The notes under the pieces: model-generated
Databases searched by the model: none
What the model was told of the DNA's origin: nothing
The model's input: only the letters and a program-made list of their open reading frames with translations
Source: Companilactobacillus kedongensis
GTDB taxonomy: Bacteria > Bacillota > Bacilli > Lactobacillales > Lactobacillaceae
NCBI RefSeq assembly: GCF_003946625.1
Contig: NZ_RHOR01000001.1
Coordinates: 124,001-188,000 of the forward strand
Reading direction: 5' to 3'
Length of the DNA: 64,000 nucleotides
Program-made: the position numbers and the translations under genes
Shown here: piece after piece, positions 43,413 through 51,868 of the stretch
How the letters are laid out: the number at the start of each line of letters is the position of its first letter
Position numbering within the stretch: position 1 is the stretch's first letter

Positions 43413-45068
43413 ATGTCCAACAAAGCTTTGAAGAGAACCATTTTGGGAACGATTTTTTTGGTTCTCAGTATTCTATATACGGTATTATTTTCCCCGCATG
43501 CGACAATTCGTTTATTGGATAGCTATGATATGCTATTTCATCTTAATCGGGTCAATAGTTTGGGTAATATTTTGGTGTCGCCGGTCAATTTCAACTATTG
43601 GGATCATGTCGGTAACTTTACTAGTGTATTTTATCCTTGGTTCACCCTTTCACCGGGATATTTAATATTCAAGATGGTGAGTGATCCAATAATAAGTTTT
43701 TTGATTTTTCTAACCTTGATAACATTTTTAACATTCATTAGTTCGTATTATTTTATGGCTAAATTCTCTAAAGATACGTTACAAGCATTTTTATTTTCAA
43801 TTCTATATACTTTGTCATTCTTTAGAGTTGCCAGTGTGTTTTATCGGGTCGGATTGGCAGAATATATTTCATATATATTTATTCCGTTAATTTTCTATGC
43901 TTTTGCGGAGATATTATCAGGTAATTTTAATAAATGGCCTTTATTTGCCACCGGATTAACGTTAACTGTCCTAACTCATCCACTTACGGCTTTTATTACG
44001 GTCATTATGCTGATACCTTTGGTGATCTTGGTTATTTTTTCAAAGGTATCTCACAGTTTTAGGTATTGGGGACAATTGATTTGGGCTGGAGTTCAATCAA
44101 TTATTCTAGTTATTGTTGCTTCAAGTGGTTTTATTTTGCCAATGATAGAACAAAAGAGGGCATTGGCCACTAATAGACCGGCACTCTTGGATCTAGCACA
44201 AATGGCACAGAAGCCGATGGACCTATTCAACAACGCATTGCATACTGATGTGAGAAGTTATTCGATCGGGATTATTTCTTTACTGACAATTGTTTTGATT
44301 GTGATATTTATTTGGAAAGATAAATTTTCATACCGTCTTGTTGCTATCGAAGGATTACTTGCTTTGGTATTATCGACAAATCTATTTCCATGGCATCTAG
44401 TTCAAAATACTTTCTTTAATTTGATGCAATTTCCATGGCGCTTTTTAAATATGGTCACCTTCTTCTTTGCCATTTATCTAAGTCATATTTTGGCCAAATT
44501 GATGAAAAACAGATCTTCATTAACTAAATTGTCGGTTTTAGTTTTGATGACAGTAGCCTGCGGCAGTCAGGTTTATTTAAGCGGTATGAAGGTCAACAGT
44601 CAGCCTTCTCCATTTGCCACAGTCACATCAAAAAATGCTGATCAAAAAATCAAGAGTTTTCATCAAGAAGACTATTATCCGGTACAAAGCCTTCCTTACA
44701 GCGATGAGATCAAAAGTCACAAGTTTGTTATTAATGATAAAAAGGTCAAAGTCCCGTTTGAAACTACGGCTAACACGTATTCAATTAAGTACTACAGTAA
44801 GAATGCTGTAAAAATGGATATTCCGGTATTATTTTATAAAGGAATTAAGGTTTCAATAAATAATGAAGTCGTAAGTCCTAAGATTTCTGAGCGTGGTACG
44901 GTTGAAATCAAAACAGCACAAGGTCAAAATAATATTCAAATTCAGTATTATTATACTAAAATTGCCAGAGTATCTATGGCGGTCAGTGTCGTCGGTTTTA
45001 TTATTTTAATTTGGTTATTATTTAACAATGGACATTGGTCATTTAGAAAACTTCTTAAAGATAGTTGA
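43413..45068 (+). CDS. polytopic membrane protein (YfhO/GT-C-like, PTPS-related)
   Basis: 551-residue integral membrane protein with about ten segments in residues 10-395, a soluble outer domain (about 400-520) and a last membrane helix near 525-545. The first outer loop has SYDMLFHLNRVNSLG, recalling the acidic loop of GT-C glycosyltransferases and of proteins annotated as 6-pyruvoyl-tetrahydropterin synthase-related. ATG 43413 follows AAGAGGGG; upstream in-frame codons lie within the preceding terminator. A role in transferring sugars to envelope polymers is an inference. Confidence 0.75.
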   Translation: MSNKALKRTILGTIFLVLSILYTVLFSPHATIRLLDSYDMLFHLNRVNSLGNILVSPVNFNYWDHVGNFTSVFYPWFTLSPGYLIFKMVSDPIISFLIFLTLITFLTFISSYYFMAKFSKDTLQAFLFSILYTLSFFRVASVFYRVGLAEYISYIFIPLIFYAFAEILSGNFNKWPLFATGLTLTVLTHPLTAFITVIMLIPLVILVIFSKVSHSFRYWGQLIWAGVQSIILVIVASSGFILPMIEQKRALATNRPALLDLAQMAQKPMDLFNNALHTDVRSYSIGIISLLTIVLIVIFIWKDKFSYRLVAIEGLLALVLSTNLFPWHLVQNTFFNLMQFPWRFLNMVTFFFAIYLSHILAKLMKNRSSLTKLSVLVLMTVACGSQVYLSGMKVNSQPSPFATVTSKNADQKIKSFHQEDYYPVQSLPYSDEIKSHKFVINDKKVKVPFETTANTYSIKYYSKNAVKMDIPVLFYKGIKVSINNEVVSPKISERGTVEIKTAQGQNNIQIQYYYTKIARVSMAVSVVGFIILIWLLFNNGHWSFRKLLKDS

Positions 45069-45093
45069 AAAATATCTTAATATTTGCTATATT
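45065..45093 (+). promoter_or_regulatory. promoter of rplU-prp-rpmA
   Basis: TTGAAA (45065-45070), 17-base spacer and TATATT (45088-45093) preceded by TGC (extended -10). The -35 overlaps the stop codon of the preceding gene. Confidence 0.82.
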
Positions 45094-45099
45094 TTATTA

Positions 45100-45180
45100 G
45101 TTGCAATCACTATTGCATCTACAACCGCTCAAAATCAGGTTTAAGCTATAGGCACCTGATTGGCGAGTCTTAGAAGGGAG
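45100..45180 (+). promoter_or_regulatory. L21 ribosomal protein leader
   Basis: The stretch with ACAACCGCTC, the stem AATCAGGT (45133-45140) with ACCTGATT (45154-45161) and the trailing GGCGAGTCTTAGAAGGGAG matches the conserved L21 leader found before rplU in Firmicutes, thought to mediate autogenous control by L21. Ends at the rplU ribosome site. Confidence 0.88.
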
Positions 45181-45190
45181 TGTACACGCT

Positions 45191-45502
45191 ATGTACGCAA
45201 TTATTAAAACTGGTGGTAAGCAATATAAGGTTGAAGAAAATGACTCAATCTTTATTGAAAAACTTGATGTTAAAGAAGGGGACGCTGTTACATTTGATGA
45301 TGTAATTTTAGTTTCTGACGGAGACAGTATTAAAGTTGGAGATCCTGTTGTAGCAGGTGCTTCAGTTACAGGTAAAGTTGAAAAACAAGGTAAGGACAAG
45401 AAAGTTGTTACTTACAAATACAAACCTAAGAAGCATTCACATACTAAGACAGGCCACCGTCAACCATATACAAGAGTACTTATTGACAGTATCAAGGCTT
45501 AG
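45191..45502 (+). CDS. rplU: 50S ribosomal protein L21
   Basis: Large-subunit protein of 103 residues opening [16 protein letters not shown] and ending with the basic [15 protein letters not shown] rRNA-binding segment. GGGAG (45176-45180) lies ten bases upstream. First gene of rplU-prp-rpmA. Confidence 0.98.
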   Translation: MYAIIKTGGKQYKVEENDSIFIEKLDVKEGDAVTFDDVILVSDGDSIKVGDPVVAGASVTGKVEKQGKDKKVVTYKYKPKKHSHTKTGHRQPYTRVLIDSIKA

Positions 45503-45504
45503 TT

Positions 45505-45849
45505 ATGATTAGAGCAAGTTTTTACCAGAATGAAGACCAAAAATTTGAATCTTTTTTGATTCTAGGACATGCAGATTCTGGACCATACGGTCAGGACCTT
45601 GTCTGTGCAGCTGTTTCGGCAGTTTCAATTGGAACAATCAATAATCTGGAAAAACTTACTGAGGATACTCCACTCGTAGTTCTCGACGAGGAAAACGGTG
45701 GACACCTTGGTTGTCGCTTTGACAAAGCAGTATCACATGATACAGCTTTGTTATTGGAAAACTTATATTGGACATTGAAAGATATTCAAGATAGTTATCC
45801 TAAAAACATAGAAGTTCAGATTCAAAAAAATAAAATCGACTTTAATTAG
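45505..45849 (+). CDS. prp: ribosomal-processing cysteine protease Prp
   Basis: Cysteine protease that removes the N-terminal extension of L27. 114 residues; catalytic His22 is in GHAD and Cys34 in DLVCAAVS, the same positions as in staphylococcal Prp. Starts two bases after rplU and lies just before its substrate gene rpmA, which carries the matching cleavage sequence. Confidence 0.96.
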   Translation: MIRASFYQNEDQKFESFLILGHADSGPYGQDLVCAAVSAVSIGTINNLEKLTEDTPLVVLDEENGGHLGCRFDKAVSHDTALLLENLYWTLKDIQDSYPKNIEVQIQKNKIDFN

Positions 45850-45861
45850 GAGGTAAATTTC

Positions 45862-46134
45862 ATGCTTAAAATGAATTTACAATTTTTCTCTCACCACAAG
45901 GGTGGTGGATCAACTGCTAATGGACGTGATTCAGCTGGTCGTAGACTAGGCGCAAAACGTGCTGATGGTCAAGCTATCACTGCCGGTGCAATTATTTATA
46001 GACAACGTGGAACAAAGATTCATCCTGGAGCTAATGTTGGTCGCGGTGGCGATGACACATTATTTGCTCTTGCAGATGGCGTTGTTAAGTTCGAAAGACT
46101 TGGTAGAGACAAGAAACAAGTTTCAGTTTACTAA
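45862..46134 (+). CDS. rpmA: 50S ribosomal protein L27 with Prp-cleavable extension
   Basis: 90 residues. The N-terminus [18 protein letters not shown] contains the Firmicute-specific extension; Prp should cut after Phe9, leaving SHHKGG, whose tail reaches the peptidyl transferase centre. GGAGG upstream of the ATG. Last gene of the operon before a terminator. Confidence 0.98.
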   Translation: MLKMNLQFFSHHKGGGSTANGRDSAGRRLGAKRADGQAITAGAIIYRQRGTKIHPGANVGRGGDDTLFALADGVVKFERLGRDKKQVSVY

Positions 46135-46177
46135 TAAGAGTTAGAGGGATCACCTCTAAACAACTCAAATTGTTGAA

Positions 46178-46204
46178 AAAAGAGGACATAGTCCTCTTTT
46201 TTTT
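46178..46204 (+). terminator. terminator of rplU-prp-rpmA
   Basis: AAAAGAGGAC (46178-46187) pairs with GTCCTCTTTT (46191-46200) with a three-base loop and a T run. A smaller hairpin, TTAGAGG with CCTCTAA, precedes it at 46141-46159. Confidence 0.9.
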
Positions 46205-46301
46205 ATATAATAAGCGTGGGTTATTGCCATATTCATAGAAATATTGGTAAGATAATATGTAAAGTGTTTTTTAACGTTTAAAGTAATCGAGGAGATAAAT
46301 T

Positions 46302-46865
46302 ATGTCAATTTCAGTAAATGAATTTAAAAATGGCCTAACTATTGAAGTAAAAGATGGTTTATGGCGTGTTATTGAGTTCCAACATGTTAAGCCAGGTAAA
46401 GGTAGTGCTTTCGTACGTTCTAAGTTAAAGAACTTGAGAACAGGTGCCGTTCAAGAAATGACTTTTAGATCAACTGCTAAAGTTGAAAAAGCTCAAATTG
46501 AAAATAAGAAGATGCAATATCTATACGCTGACGGTACAAACCACGTCTTCATGGATATGACTACTTATGAACAATTATCACTTCCACAAGAACAAATCAC
46601 GAACGAACTTAAGTATCTTAAGGAAAACATGGAAGTTAACATCATGATGTACGGTGGTGAAACTCTTGGTGTAGATATCCCTAATACGGTTGATCTTGAA
46701 GTTACAGAAACTGAAGCATCCATTAAGGGTGATACACAATCAGGTGGTTCAAAACCAGCTACTATGGAAACTGGTCTTGTTGTCCAAGTTCCATTCTTTG
46801 TTAACCAAGGTGATATGCTAACAATTAACACGCAAGATGGTACATACATTTCACGTGCTAACTAA
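46302..46865 (+). CDS. efp: elongation factor P
   Basis: Relieves ribosome stalling at polyproline stretches. 187 residues; the KOW-like domain I carries the loop KPGKGSAF with Lys33 as the modified residue position, followed by two OB-fold domains. No EpmA/EarP-type modification gene lies nearby. ATG after GAGGAG. Followed by the Asp23-family gene, nusB and folD, the common Firmicute order. Confidence 0.97.
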   Translation: MSISVNEFKNGLTIEVKDGLWRVIEFQHVKPGKGSAFVRSKLKNLRTGAVQEMTFRSTAKVEKAQIENKKMQYLYADGTNHVFMDMTTYEQLSLPQEQITNELKYLKENMEVNIMMYGGETLGVDIPNTVDLEVTETEASIKGDTQSGGSKPATMETGLVVQVPFFVNQGDMLTINTQDGTYISRAN

Positions 46866-46888
46866 TTTTTGATTATGGAGATAAGTTT

Positions 46889-47308
46889 ATGGCTGAACAA
46901 AAATATGTTTCTCTAAAACAAGATAGTGGAAAAATAAATGGAAACGTTGAAATCTCACATCAAGTTATTGAGATTCTTTTAGGAATCGCTACTAGTCAGG
47001 TCGAAGGCGTTTATGAAATGAGAGGAAGTCTATCCAGTCGTTTAGATTCTTTATTTGGAAGAATCAATCACGGTAAAGGTGTAGATGTTGTCTTTAATGA
47101 TAATCAAGTTTCTGCTGACGTGTTTGTTTATCTAGAGTACGGCGTATCTATTCCCAAAGTATCCTTAGAAATTCAAAAATCAGCCATTGAACAACTTGAA
47201 TTCATGACCGATTTAACTTTGAATGAGATCAATGTACATGTTGTAGGTTTGATCGCTAAAAAAGAAGATGGCGAAATAGAACGTGTAACAACGGAAAAAA
47301 AGGAATAA
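46889..47308 (+). CDS. Asp23/Gls24 family protein (YqhY-like)
   Basis: 139-residue Asp23/Gls24-family protein. The family core is EISHQVIEILLGIATSQVEGVYEM, followed by VSADVFVYLEYGVSIPKV. Located between efp and nusB as yqhY is in Bacillus, where it is linked to control of acetyl-CoA carboxylase activity. No membrane segment. Confidence 0.9.
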   Translation: MAEQKYVSLKQDSGKINGNVEISHQVIEILLGIATSQVEGVYEMRGSLSSRLDSLFGRINHGKGVDVVFNDNQVSADVFVYLEYGVSIPKVSLEIQKSAIEQLEFMTDLTLNEINVHVVGLIAKKEDGEIERVTTEKKE

Positions 47309-47313
47309 AACGA

Positions 47314-47721
47314 GTGAGTATGAATAGACATAAAATCAGAGAACTTGCAGTTCAATCGCTTTTTTCCATTGAAACAACAAAAGACGATTCGCAAACAGCA
47401 ATTAATTCAGTTATGGATATAGCTGATTTGGGTGAGGAAGAAGCTCCTGAATATCTAACTTTCTTAGTATCTGGAACTTTGGAAAAACAAGCCGAATTAG
47501 ATAAAGAAATTGCCGATCACTTGAAGAAAAAGTGGACAATTCAAAGATTATCACGAATTGATCGGGTTATTTTGCGTGTGGGATTGTTTGAAATGGAAAA
47601 TAGTTTAGAAGTCCCCAAAAAAGTAGCAATTGATGAAGCAATCGAATTAGCCGGTGAATTTGGCGATAAAGATTCAAAATCATTTGTTAACGGTATATTA
47701 TCTAACTTTGTTGAAGGGTAA
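47314..47721 (+). CDS. nusB: transcription antitermination factor NusB
   Basis: 135-residue all-helical protein that binds BoxA with S10 for rRNA antitermination. Opens RHKIRELAVQSLFSIE and contains SRIDRVILRVGLFEM. GTG at 47314 is used because AAGGAA (47300-47305) is spaced for it; an ATG two codons on is the alternative. Followed by a terminator that overlaps the upstream region of folD. Confidence 0.95.
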   Translation: MSMNRHKIRELAVQSLFSIETTKDDSQTAINSVMDIADLGEEEAPEYLTFLVSGTLEKQAELDKEIADHLKKKWTIQRLSRIDRVILRVGLFEMENSLEVPKKVAIDEAIELAGEFGDKDSKSFVNGILSNFVEG

Positions 47722-47747
47722 GGCTGGTACTTTGTACCAGCCTTTTT
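47721..47747 (+). terminator. terminator between nusB and folD
   Basis: AGGCTGGTAC (47721-47730) pairs with GTACCAGCCT (47734-47743), three-base loop, followed by TTTTT. It starts at the last base of the nusB stop. Confidence 0.85.
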
Positions 47748-47759
47748 ATGGTGAATAAA

Positions 47760-48608
47760 TTGGAAATTTTAGATGGTAAAAAAGTAGCTGGTGCATTAGA
47801 TGAGAAAATGGCTAAACGAGTTGCTGATTTAAAAAATCAAAATGTGACTCCAGGTTTAGCCGTAATTTTAGTTGGAGACAATAGCGCCAGTGCAATCTAT
47901 GTTAGAAATAAGAAGCGTCGTGCGGAGAAATTGGGTATCAACTTTCAATTGATCCACTTTGACGATTCAGTTGCAGAAAATGAATTATTAGAAAAAATTG
48001 ATCAGTTGAATCACGATGATACTGTTGATGGTTTTATTGTTCAATTACCATTGCCAGATCATATTGACGAAGAAAAAGTTATTCAAGCAATCGATTCCAA
48101 AAAGGACGTTGATGGTTTTGCACCAGAGAATGTTGGTAATCTTTGGACTGGTGAACCTCACACATTACCTGCTACAGCTTCAGGTATCATGATGATGCTA
48201 GACTTTTATAATGTTGATATCGACGGTAAGAATGTTGTAATAATTGGTCGCAGTAATATCGTTGGTAAGCCAGTTGCTGCTATGATGCTTGCTAAGAATG
48301 CAACCGTTACTATGACACATTCTCATACTAAAAATTTAGCTGATATTGCTAAACGGGCTGATATTTTGGTCGTTGCCATTGGACAGGCCAAGTTTGTTAA
48401 CAAGAATTTTGTTAAAGACGGTGCTGTTGTGGTTGATGTTGGTATGGATCATGATGAAAATGGTAAGTTATGTGGAGATGTAGACTTTGACGATGTTAAA
48501 GATACTGTCAGCTTTATTTCTCCTGTGCCTGGTGGTGTTGGTCCGATGACGATTACAGCATTAATGGACCAAGTTATTGAGCTTGCCGAAGGCCGTGCTA
48601 ATGGATAA
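47760..48608 (+). CDS. folD: methylene-THF dehydrogenase / methenyl-THF cyclohydrolase
   Basis: Bifunctional one-carbon enzyme, 282 residues. Signatures GFIVQLPLPDHID, the NADP-binding GRSNIVGKPVA and the C-terminal SPVPGGVGPMT are present. The start is set at TTG 47760 with GGTGA upstream, giving MEILDGKKVAG; the in-frame ATG at 47748 directly abuts the terminator T run and has no ribosome site. Works in the same folate pool as metF and the 5-formyl-THF cyclo-ligase. Overlaps xseA by eight bases. Confidence 0.95.
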   Translation: MEILDGKKVAGALDEKMAKRVADLKNQNVTPGLAVILVGDNSASAIYVRNKKRRAEKLGINFQLIHFDDSVAENELLEKIDQLNHDDTVDGFIVQLPLPDHIDEEKVIQAIDSKKDVDGFAPENVGNLWTGEPHTLPATASGIMMMLDFYNVDIDGKNVVIIGRSNIVGKPVAAMMLAKNATVTMTHSHTKNLADIAKRADILVVAIGQAKFVNKNFVKDGAVVVDVGMDHDENGKLCGDVDFDDVKDTVSFISPVPGGVGPMTITALMDQVIELAEGRANG

Positions 48609-49947
48609 TTCCAAATATTTAACGGTCACTGCACTAACGCAATATCTTAAACGAAAATTTGACGTTGACCCTTATTTGGGGCACGTTTATTTGATGGGGG
48701 AGATTTCTAATTTTCGATTACGACCCTCACACCAATATTTTTCTTTAAAAGATGATAAAGCTAAAATATCGGCAATAATGTTCAAATCTAATTTCAGTAA
48801 AGTGAAATTTAAACCTGAAGAAGGTATGAAAGTACTTGTAAAGGGCAGAATCTCACTCTATGAGCCAAGTGGAACTTATCAGATGTATGTTGAGTCAATG
48901 GAACCTGATGGATTAGGAGCCTTGTATTTGGCACTAGAGCAATTAAAGAAAAAACTTTCTCAACAAGGTGTTTTTGATTTGCCTAAACGTCCAATATCAC
49001 AATTTCCTAAACGAATAGCTGTTGTGACTAGTCAATCTGGAGCTGTTATTCATGATATTATGACAACCGTTAAAAGACGCTATCCAATCGTTCAGTTGGT
49101 ATTATTTCCAGCTCAGGTTCAAGGTGATTTGGCTGCAGCTACAATTGTTGAACAATTAAAGAGAATCAATGAAATCGGAAACTTTGATACGATCATTATT
49201 GGTCGTGGTGGTGGTTCGATCGAGGATCTCTGGCCATTTAATGAGGAAGTAGTAGCTCAAGCGATTGTTCAAAGTCAGATACCGATCATCTCATCAGTTG
49301 GACATGAAACAGATACTACGATTGCAGATATGGTTGCCGATTTAAGAGCAGCTACACCAACAGCCGCGGCAGAATTGGCCACACCAGTTTTACGTGATGT
49401 CTTGATGCATATTCAAGACTTGAAAGCTCGTTTGGGTAATGCTCAAGTTAAATTGATTCAAAATTATCGCGACCAAGTTAGAAATTATGCTCAAAATACA
49501 TTCTTACAGCATCCAGAGCGTATTTATGAAGTTTATTTGCAAAAAGTTGATAATTTGACATCTCGATTAAATAAAGTGGTTTCAGAGCAGATCTATAATC
49601 AAAGACAATCTTTGTGGGATTTACGTGGTCGCTTAAATAATCAATCGCCGATGAGCCAATTGCATTATTACGATACAATGGTAAATAATTATCAACAAAG
49701 GATTCTAAATTCTACTAATAAGATTATTAATAACAATAGAAACTCCTTCAGTAAAGAAGTTGCTGCACTAGATTCATTGAGCCCATTAAAAACCTTGAGT
49801 CGTGGTTATGCTATTGCGACTAATGATGATGGTAAAATATTAAAACAAGCAAAAGATTATCAAGTTGATCAAACAATCAATTTAAAAGTTACTGATGGTA
49901 ATGTTAAATTAATAACCAAGGAAATAAGTGAGGAAAATAATGGCTGA
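48601..49947 (+). CDS. xseA: exodeoxyribonuclease VII large subunit
   Basis: 448 residues. An N-terminal OB-fold ([19 protein letters not shown]) is followed by the catalytic domain with [16 protein letters not shown] and [16 protein letters not shown], then a long coiled coil. Together with XseB it degrades single-stranded DNA to oligonucleotides. The ATG at 48601 overlaps the folD end by eight bases; upstream TTG and GTG codons in frame are less well placed. Confidence 0.96.
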   Translation: MDNSKYLTVTALTQYLKRKFDVDPYLGHVYLMGEISNFRLRPSHQYFSLKDDKAKISAIMFKSNFSKVKFKPEEGMKVLVKGRISLYEPSGTYQMYVESMEPDGLGALYLALEQLKKKLSQQGVFDLPKRPISQFPKRIAVVTSQSGAVIHDIMTTVKRRYPIVQLVLFPAQVQGDLAAATIVEQLKRINEIGNFDTIIIGRGGGSIEDLWPFNEEVVAQAIVQSQIPIISSVGHETDTTIADMVADLRAATPTAAAELATPVLRDVLMHIQDLKARLGNAQVKLIQNYRDQVRNYAQNTFLQHPERIYEVYLQKVDNLTSRLNKVVSEQIYNQRQSLWDLRGRLNNQSPMSQLHYYDTMVNNYQQRILNSTNKIINNNRNSFSKEVAALDSLSPLKTLSRGYAIATNDDGKILKQAKDYQVDQTINLKVTDGNVKLITKEISEENNG

Positions 49948-50179
49948 AGAAAAGAAATCATTTGAAGATAATTTGAAAGATTTAGAAGACATTGTAACTA
50001 ATCTTGAAAATGGAAATGTTCCTTTGGAAGAAGCTATGGAGAATTTCAAAAAGGGAATTTCATTAAGTAAAAAGCTTGAAAAAACTCTCGGTGATGCTGA
50101 AACAACCGTCACAAAAATCATGCAAAAAGATGGTTCAGAGTCTACATTAGAAGATAAAGATAATGAAGGTAATGAATAG
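49940..50179 (+). CDS. xseB: exodeoxyribonuclease VII small subunit
   Basis: 79-residue helical partner of XseA, with [19 protein letters not shown] and [14 protein letters not shown] segments typical of the family. ATG 49940 with GAGG (49930-49933) upstream; overlaps the xseA end by eight bases. ispA begins two bases after the stop. Confidence 0.96.
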   Translation: MAEEKKSFEDNLKDLEDIVTNLENGNVPLEEAMENFKKGISLSKKLEKTLGDAETTVTKIMQKDGSESTLEDKDNEGNE

Positions 50180-50181
50180 TT

Positions 50182-51021
50182 ATGGATATAAAAGAATTTC
50201 GTGATTTTCATGAAAAAGTCCTACCTGAATTTGACCAATTTTTAACTGCTAAATTAAATAAGGAAATAAAGCAACCCAAATTAAGGGATGCTATGCTTTA
50301 TTCTTTAAATTCTGGTGGAAAAAGAGTTCGACCAGTTTTGATGTTAGCCGTAATATATTCTTGTGGTGTGAAACTGGAAGATTTAAAGGACTATTATGAT
50401 ATTGCTGGTGCTATCGAATTGATCCATACGTATTCATTGATCCATGACGATTTACCCGAAATGGATAATGATGATTATCGTCGTGGTAAGTTAACTAGTC
50501 ATAAGAAATTTGGAACTGGTCCAGCGGTATTGGCTGGCGATGGATTATTGACGCAAGCATTTTATTGGATAGCTAAGTCTAATTTAGATGCATCTAAACG
50601 TATGGCTGCTGTTAGAATATTGAGTCATAATGCTGGTCCAATGGGTATGGTTGCCGGTCAAATGACAGATATTAGCCATCAGAAATTAAATGAAGATGAA
50701 TTAACATTATTGCATCAACATAAAACGGCAGATTTAATCGTTGCTGCAATTACTATTGGATCGTTTTGTGCGGATCATGAATTATCAAGTCATTTAGTAG
50801 AATATGGACAAAAGGTGGGACTAGCCTTTCAATTAAAAGATGATTTAGATGACAGTGATGATGGGGAAGATGTCAACAAGAATACTTTTCCTAATCTGAT
50901 CGGAAAATCTGCTACCGAAGAAAAATTACGTAATTTAGTTAAAGATGCTTTGAATGCAGTATTAAAGGAAGAAAAGTTTGATAAGAATTTGATGGTCAGT
51001 TTCTTAGACTATTTTAAATAG
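50182..51021 (+). CDS. ispA: farnesyl/geranyl diphosphate synthase
   Basis: Short-chain trans-prenyltransferase, 279 residues. First aspartate-rich motif DDLPEMDND near residues 92-100, second DDLDD near 224. Builds the C15 precursor for undecaprenyl and quinone chains. dxs, which follows ispA in Bacillus, is missing here, as expected for an organism using the mevalonate route (inference). Confidence 0.95.
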   Translation: MDIKEFRDFHEKVLPEFDQFLTAKLNKEIKQPKLRDAMLYSLNSGGKRVRPVLMLAVIYSCGVKLEDLKDYYDIAGAIELIHTYSLIHDDLPEMDNDDYRRGKLTSHKKFGTGPAVLAGDGLLTQAFYWIAKSNLDASKRMAAVRILSHNAGPMGMVAGQMTDISHQKLNEDELTLLHQHKTADLIVAAITIGSFCADHELSSHLVEYGQKVGLAFQLKDDLDDSDDGEDVNKNTFPNLIGKSATEEKLRNLVKDALNAVLKEEKFDKNLMVSFLDYFK

Positions 51022-51035
51022 ACAGGTGAAAATTT

Positions 51036-51860
51036 TTGGCAAAAAAAAGAGTAGATGTATTATTAGTCGAGCAAAATTTATTTGAATCACGTGAACAAGC
51101 TAAGCGTTCAATTATGGCGGGGGAAGTCTATAACCAAGATAATTTACGTTTTGACAAGCCGGGTGAAAAAATCGATCCAGACACGATCCTTCATGTTGTC
51201 GCAGGTGCGCATAGTAAATATGTTAGTCGTGGTGGTTATAAGTTAGAAAAAGCTGTGGAATCATTTAATATTGATCTACAGGATAAAATCTGTCTTGATA
51301 TTGGTTCGTCAACCGGTGGATTTACTGATGTAGCTTTGCAGAATGGTGCCAAGATGGTGTATGCCTTAGACGTTGGTTATAATCAATTGGCTTGGAAATT
51401 GCGCAGTGATGATCGTGTTGTAGTGATGGAACGAGTTAATTTTCGTTACAGCAAACCTGATGACTTTCACGATGGATTGCCAGAATTTGCTATGACTGAT
51501 GTTTCATTTATCTCTTTGGAGCTGATCTTACCACCAATGTTTAATATCATATTGCCCGGTTCTGAAGCTGTTTGTCTAATCAAACCACAATTTGAAGCTG
51601 GTCCAGAGAATGTTGGTAAGCATGGTATCGTGCGTGATCATAAAGTTCATCAGATGGTTTTAGAGAAGATTTTGAATTTCGCTAAAGAGTCAGGATTTAT
51701 CGTTAAAGGATTAGACTTTTCTCCTATTAAAGGTGGAGAGGGTAATATTGAATTCTTGATGAATATTCAAAAACCTCAAACAGAACAACCTGGCGAGATT
51801 TTAGATAGTGTATCGATTGAAGATACTATGAATGCAGCGTACACAAGTCTTAATAAATAG
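51036..51860 (+). CDS. tlyA: TlyA-family rRNA methyltransferase
   Basis: 274 residues: an N-terminal S4 RNA-binding domain (about 5-65) and an FtsJ-like Rossmann methyltransferase domain with SAM motif CLDIGSSTGGFTDV. Family members 2'-O-methylate 16S and 23S rRNA; older annotation as hemolysin is doubtful. TTG start at 51036 behind AGGTGA. argR, which lies between this gene and recN in Bacillus, is absent. Confidence 0.93.
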   Translation: MAKKRVDVLLVEQNLFESREQAKRSIMAGEVYNQDNLRFDKPGEKIDPDTILHVVAGAHSKYVSRGGYKLEKAVESFNIDLQDKICLDIGSSTGGFTDVALQNGAKMVYALDVGYNQLAWKLRSDDRVVVMERVNFRYSKPDDFHDGLPEFAMTDVSFISLELILPPMFNIILPGSEAVCLIKPQFEAGPENVGKHGIVRDHKVHQMVLEKILNFAKESGFIVKGLDFSPIKGGEGNIEFLMNIQKPQTEQPGEILDSVSIEDTMNAAYTSLNK

Positions 51861-51868
51861 GTGATTTG

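Noticed and set aside
47748-48608. folD starting at ATG 47748
   Set aside because: The codon directly follows the nusB terminator T run and lacks a ribosome site; TTG 47760 gives the family N-terminus.
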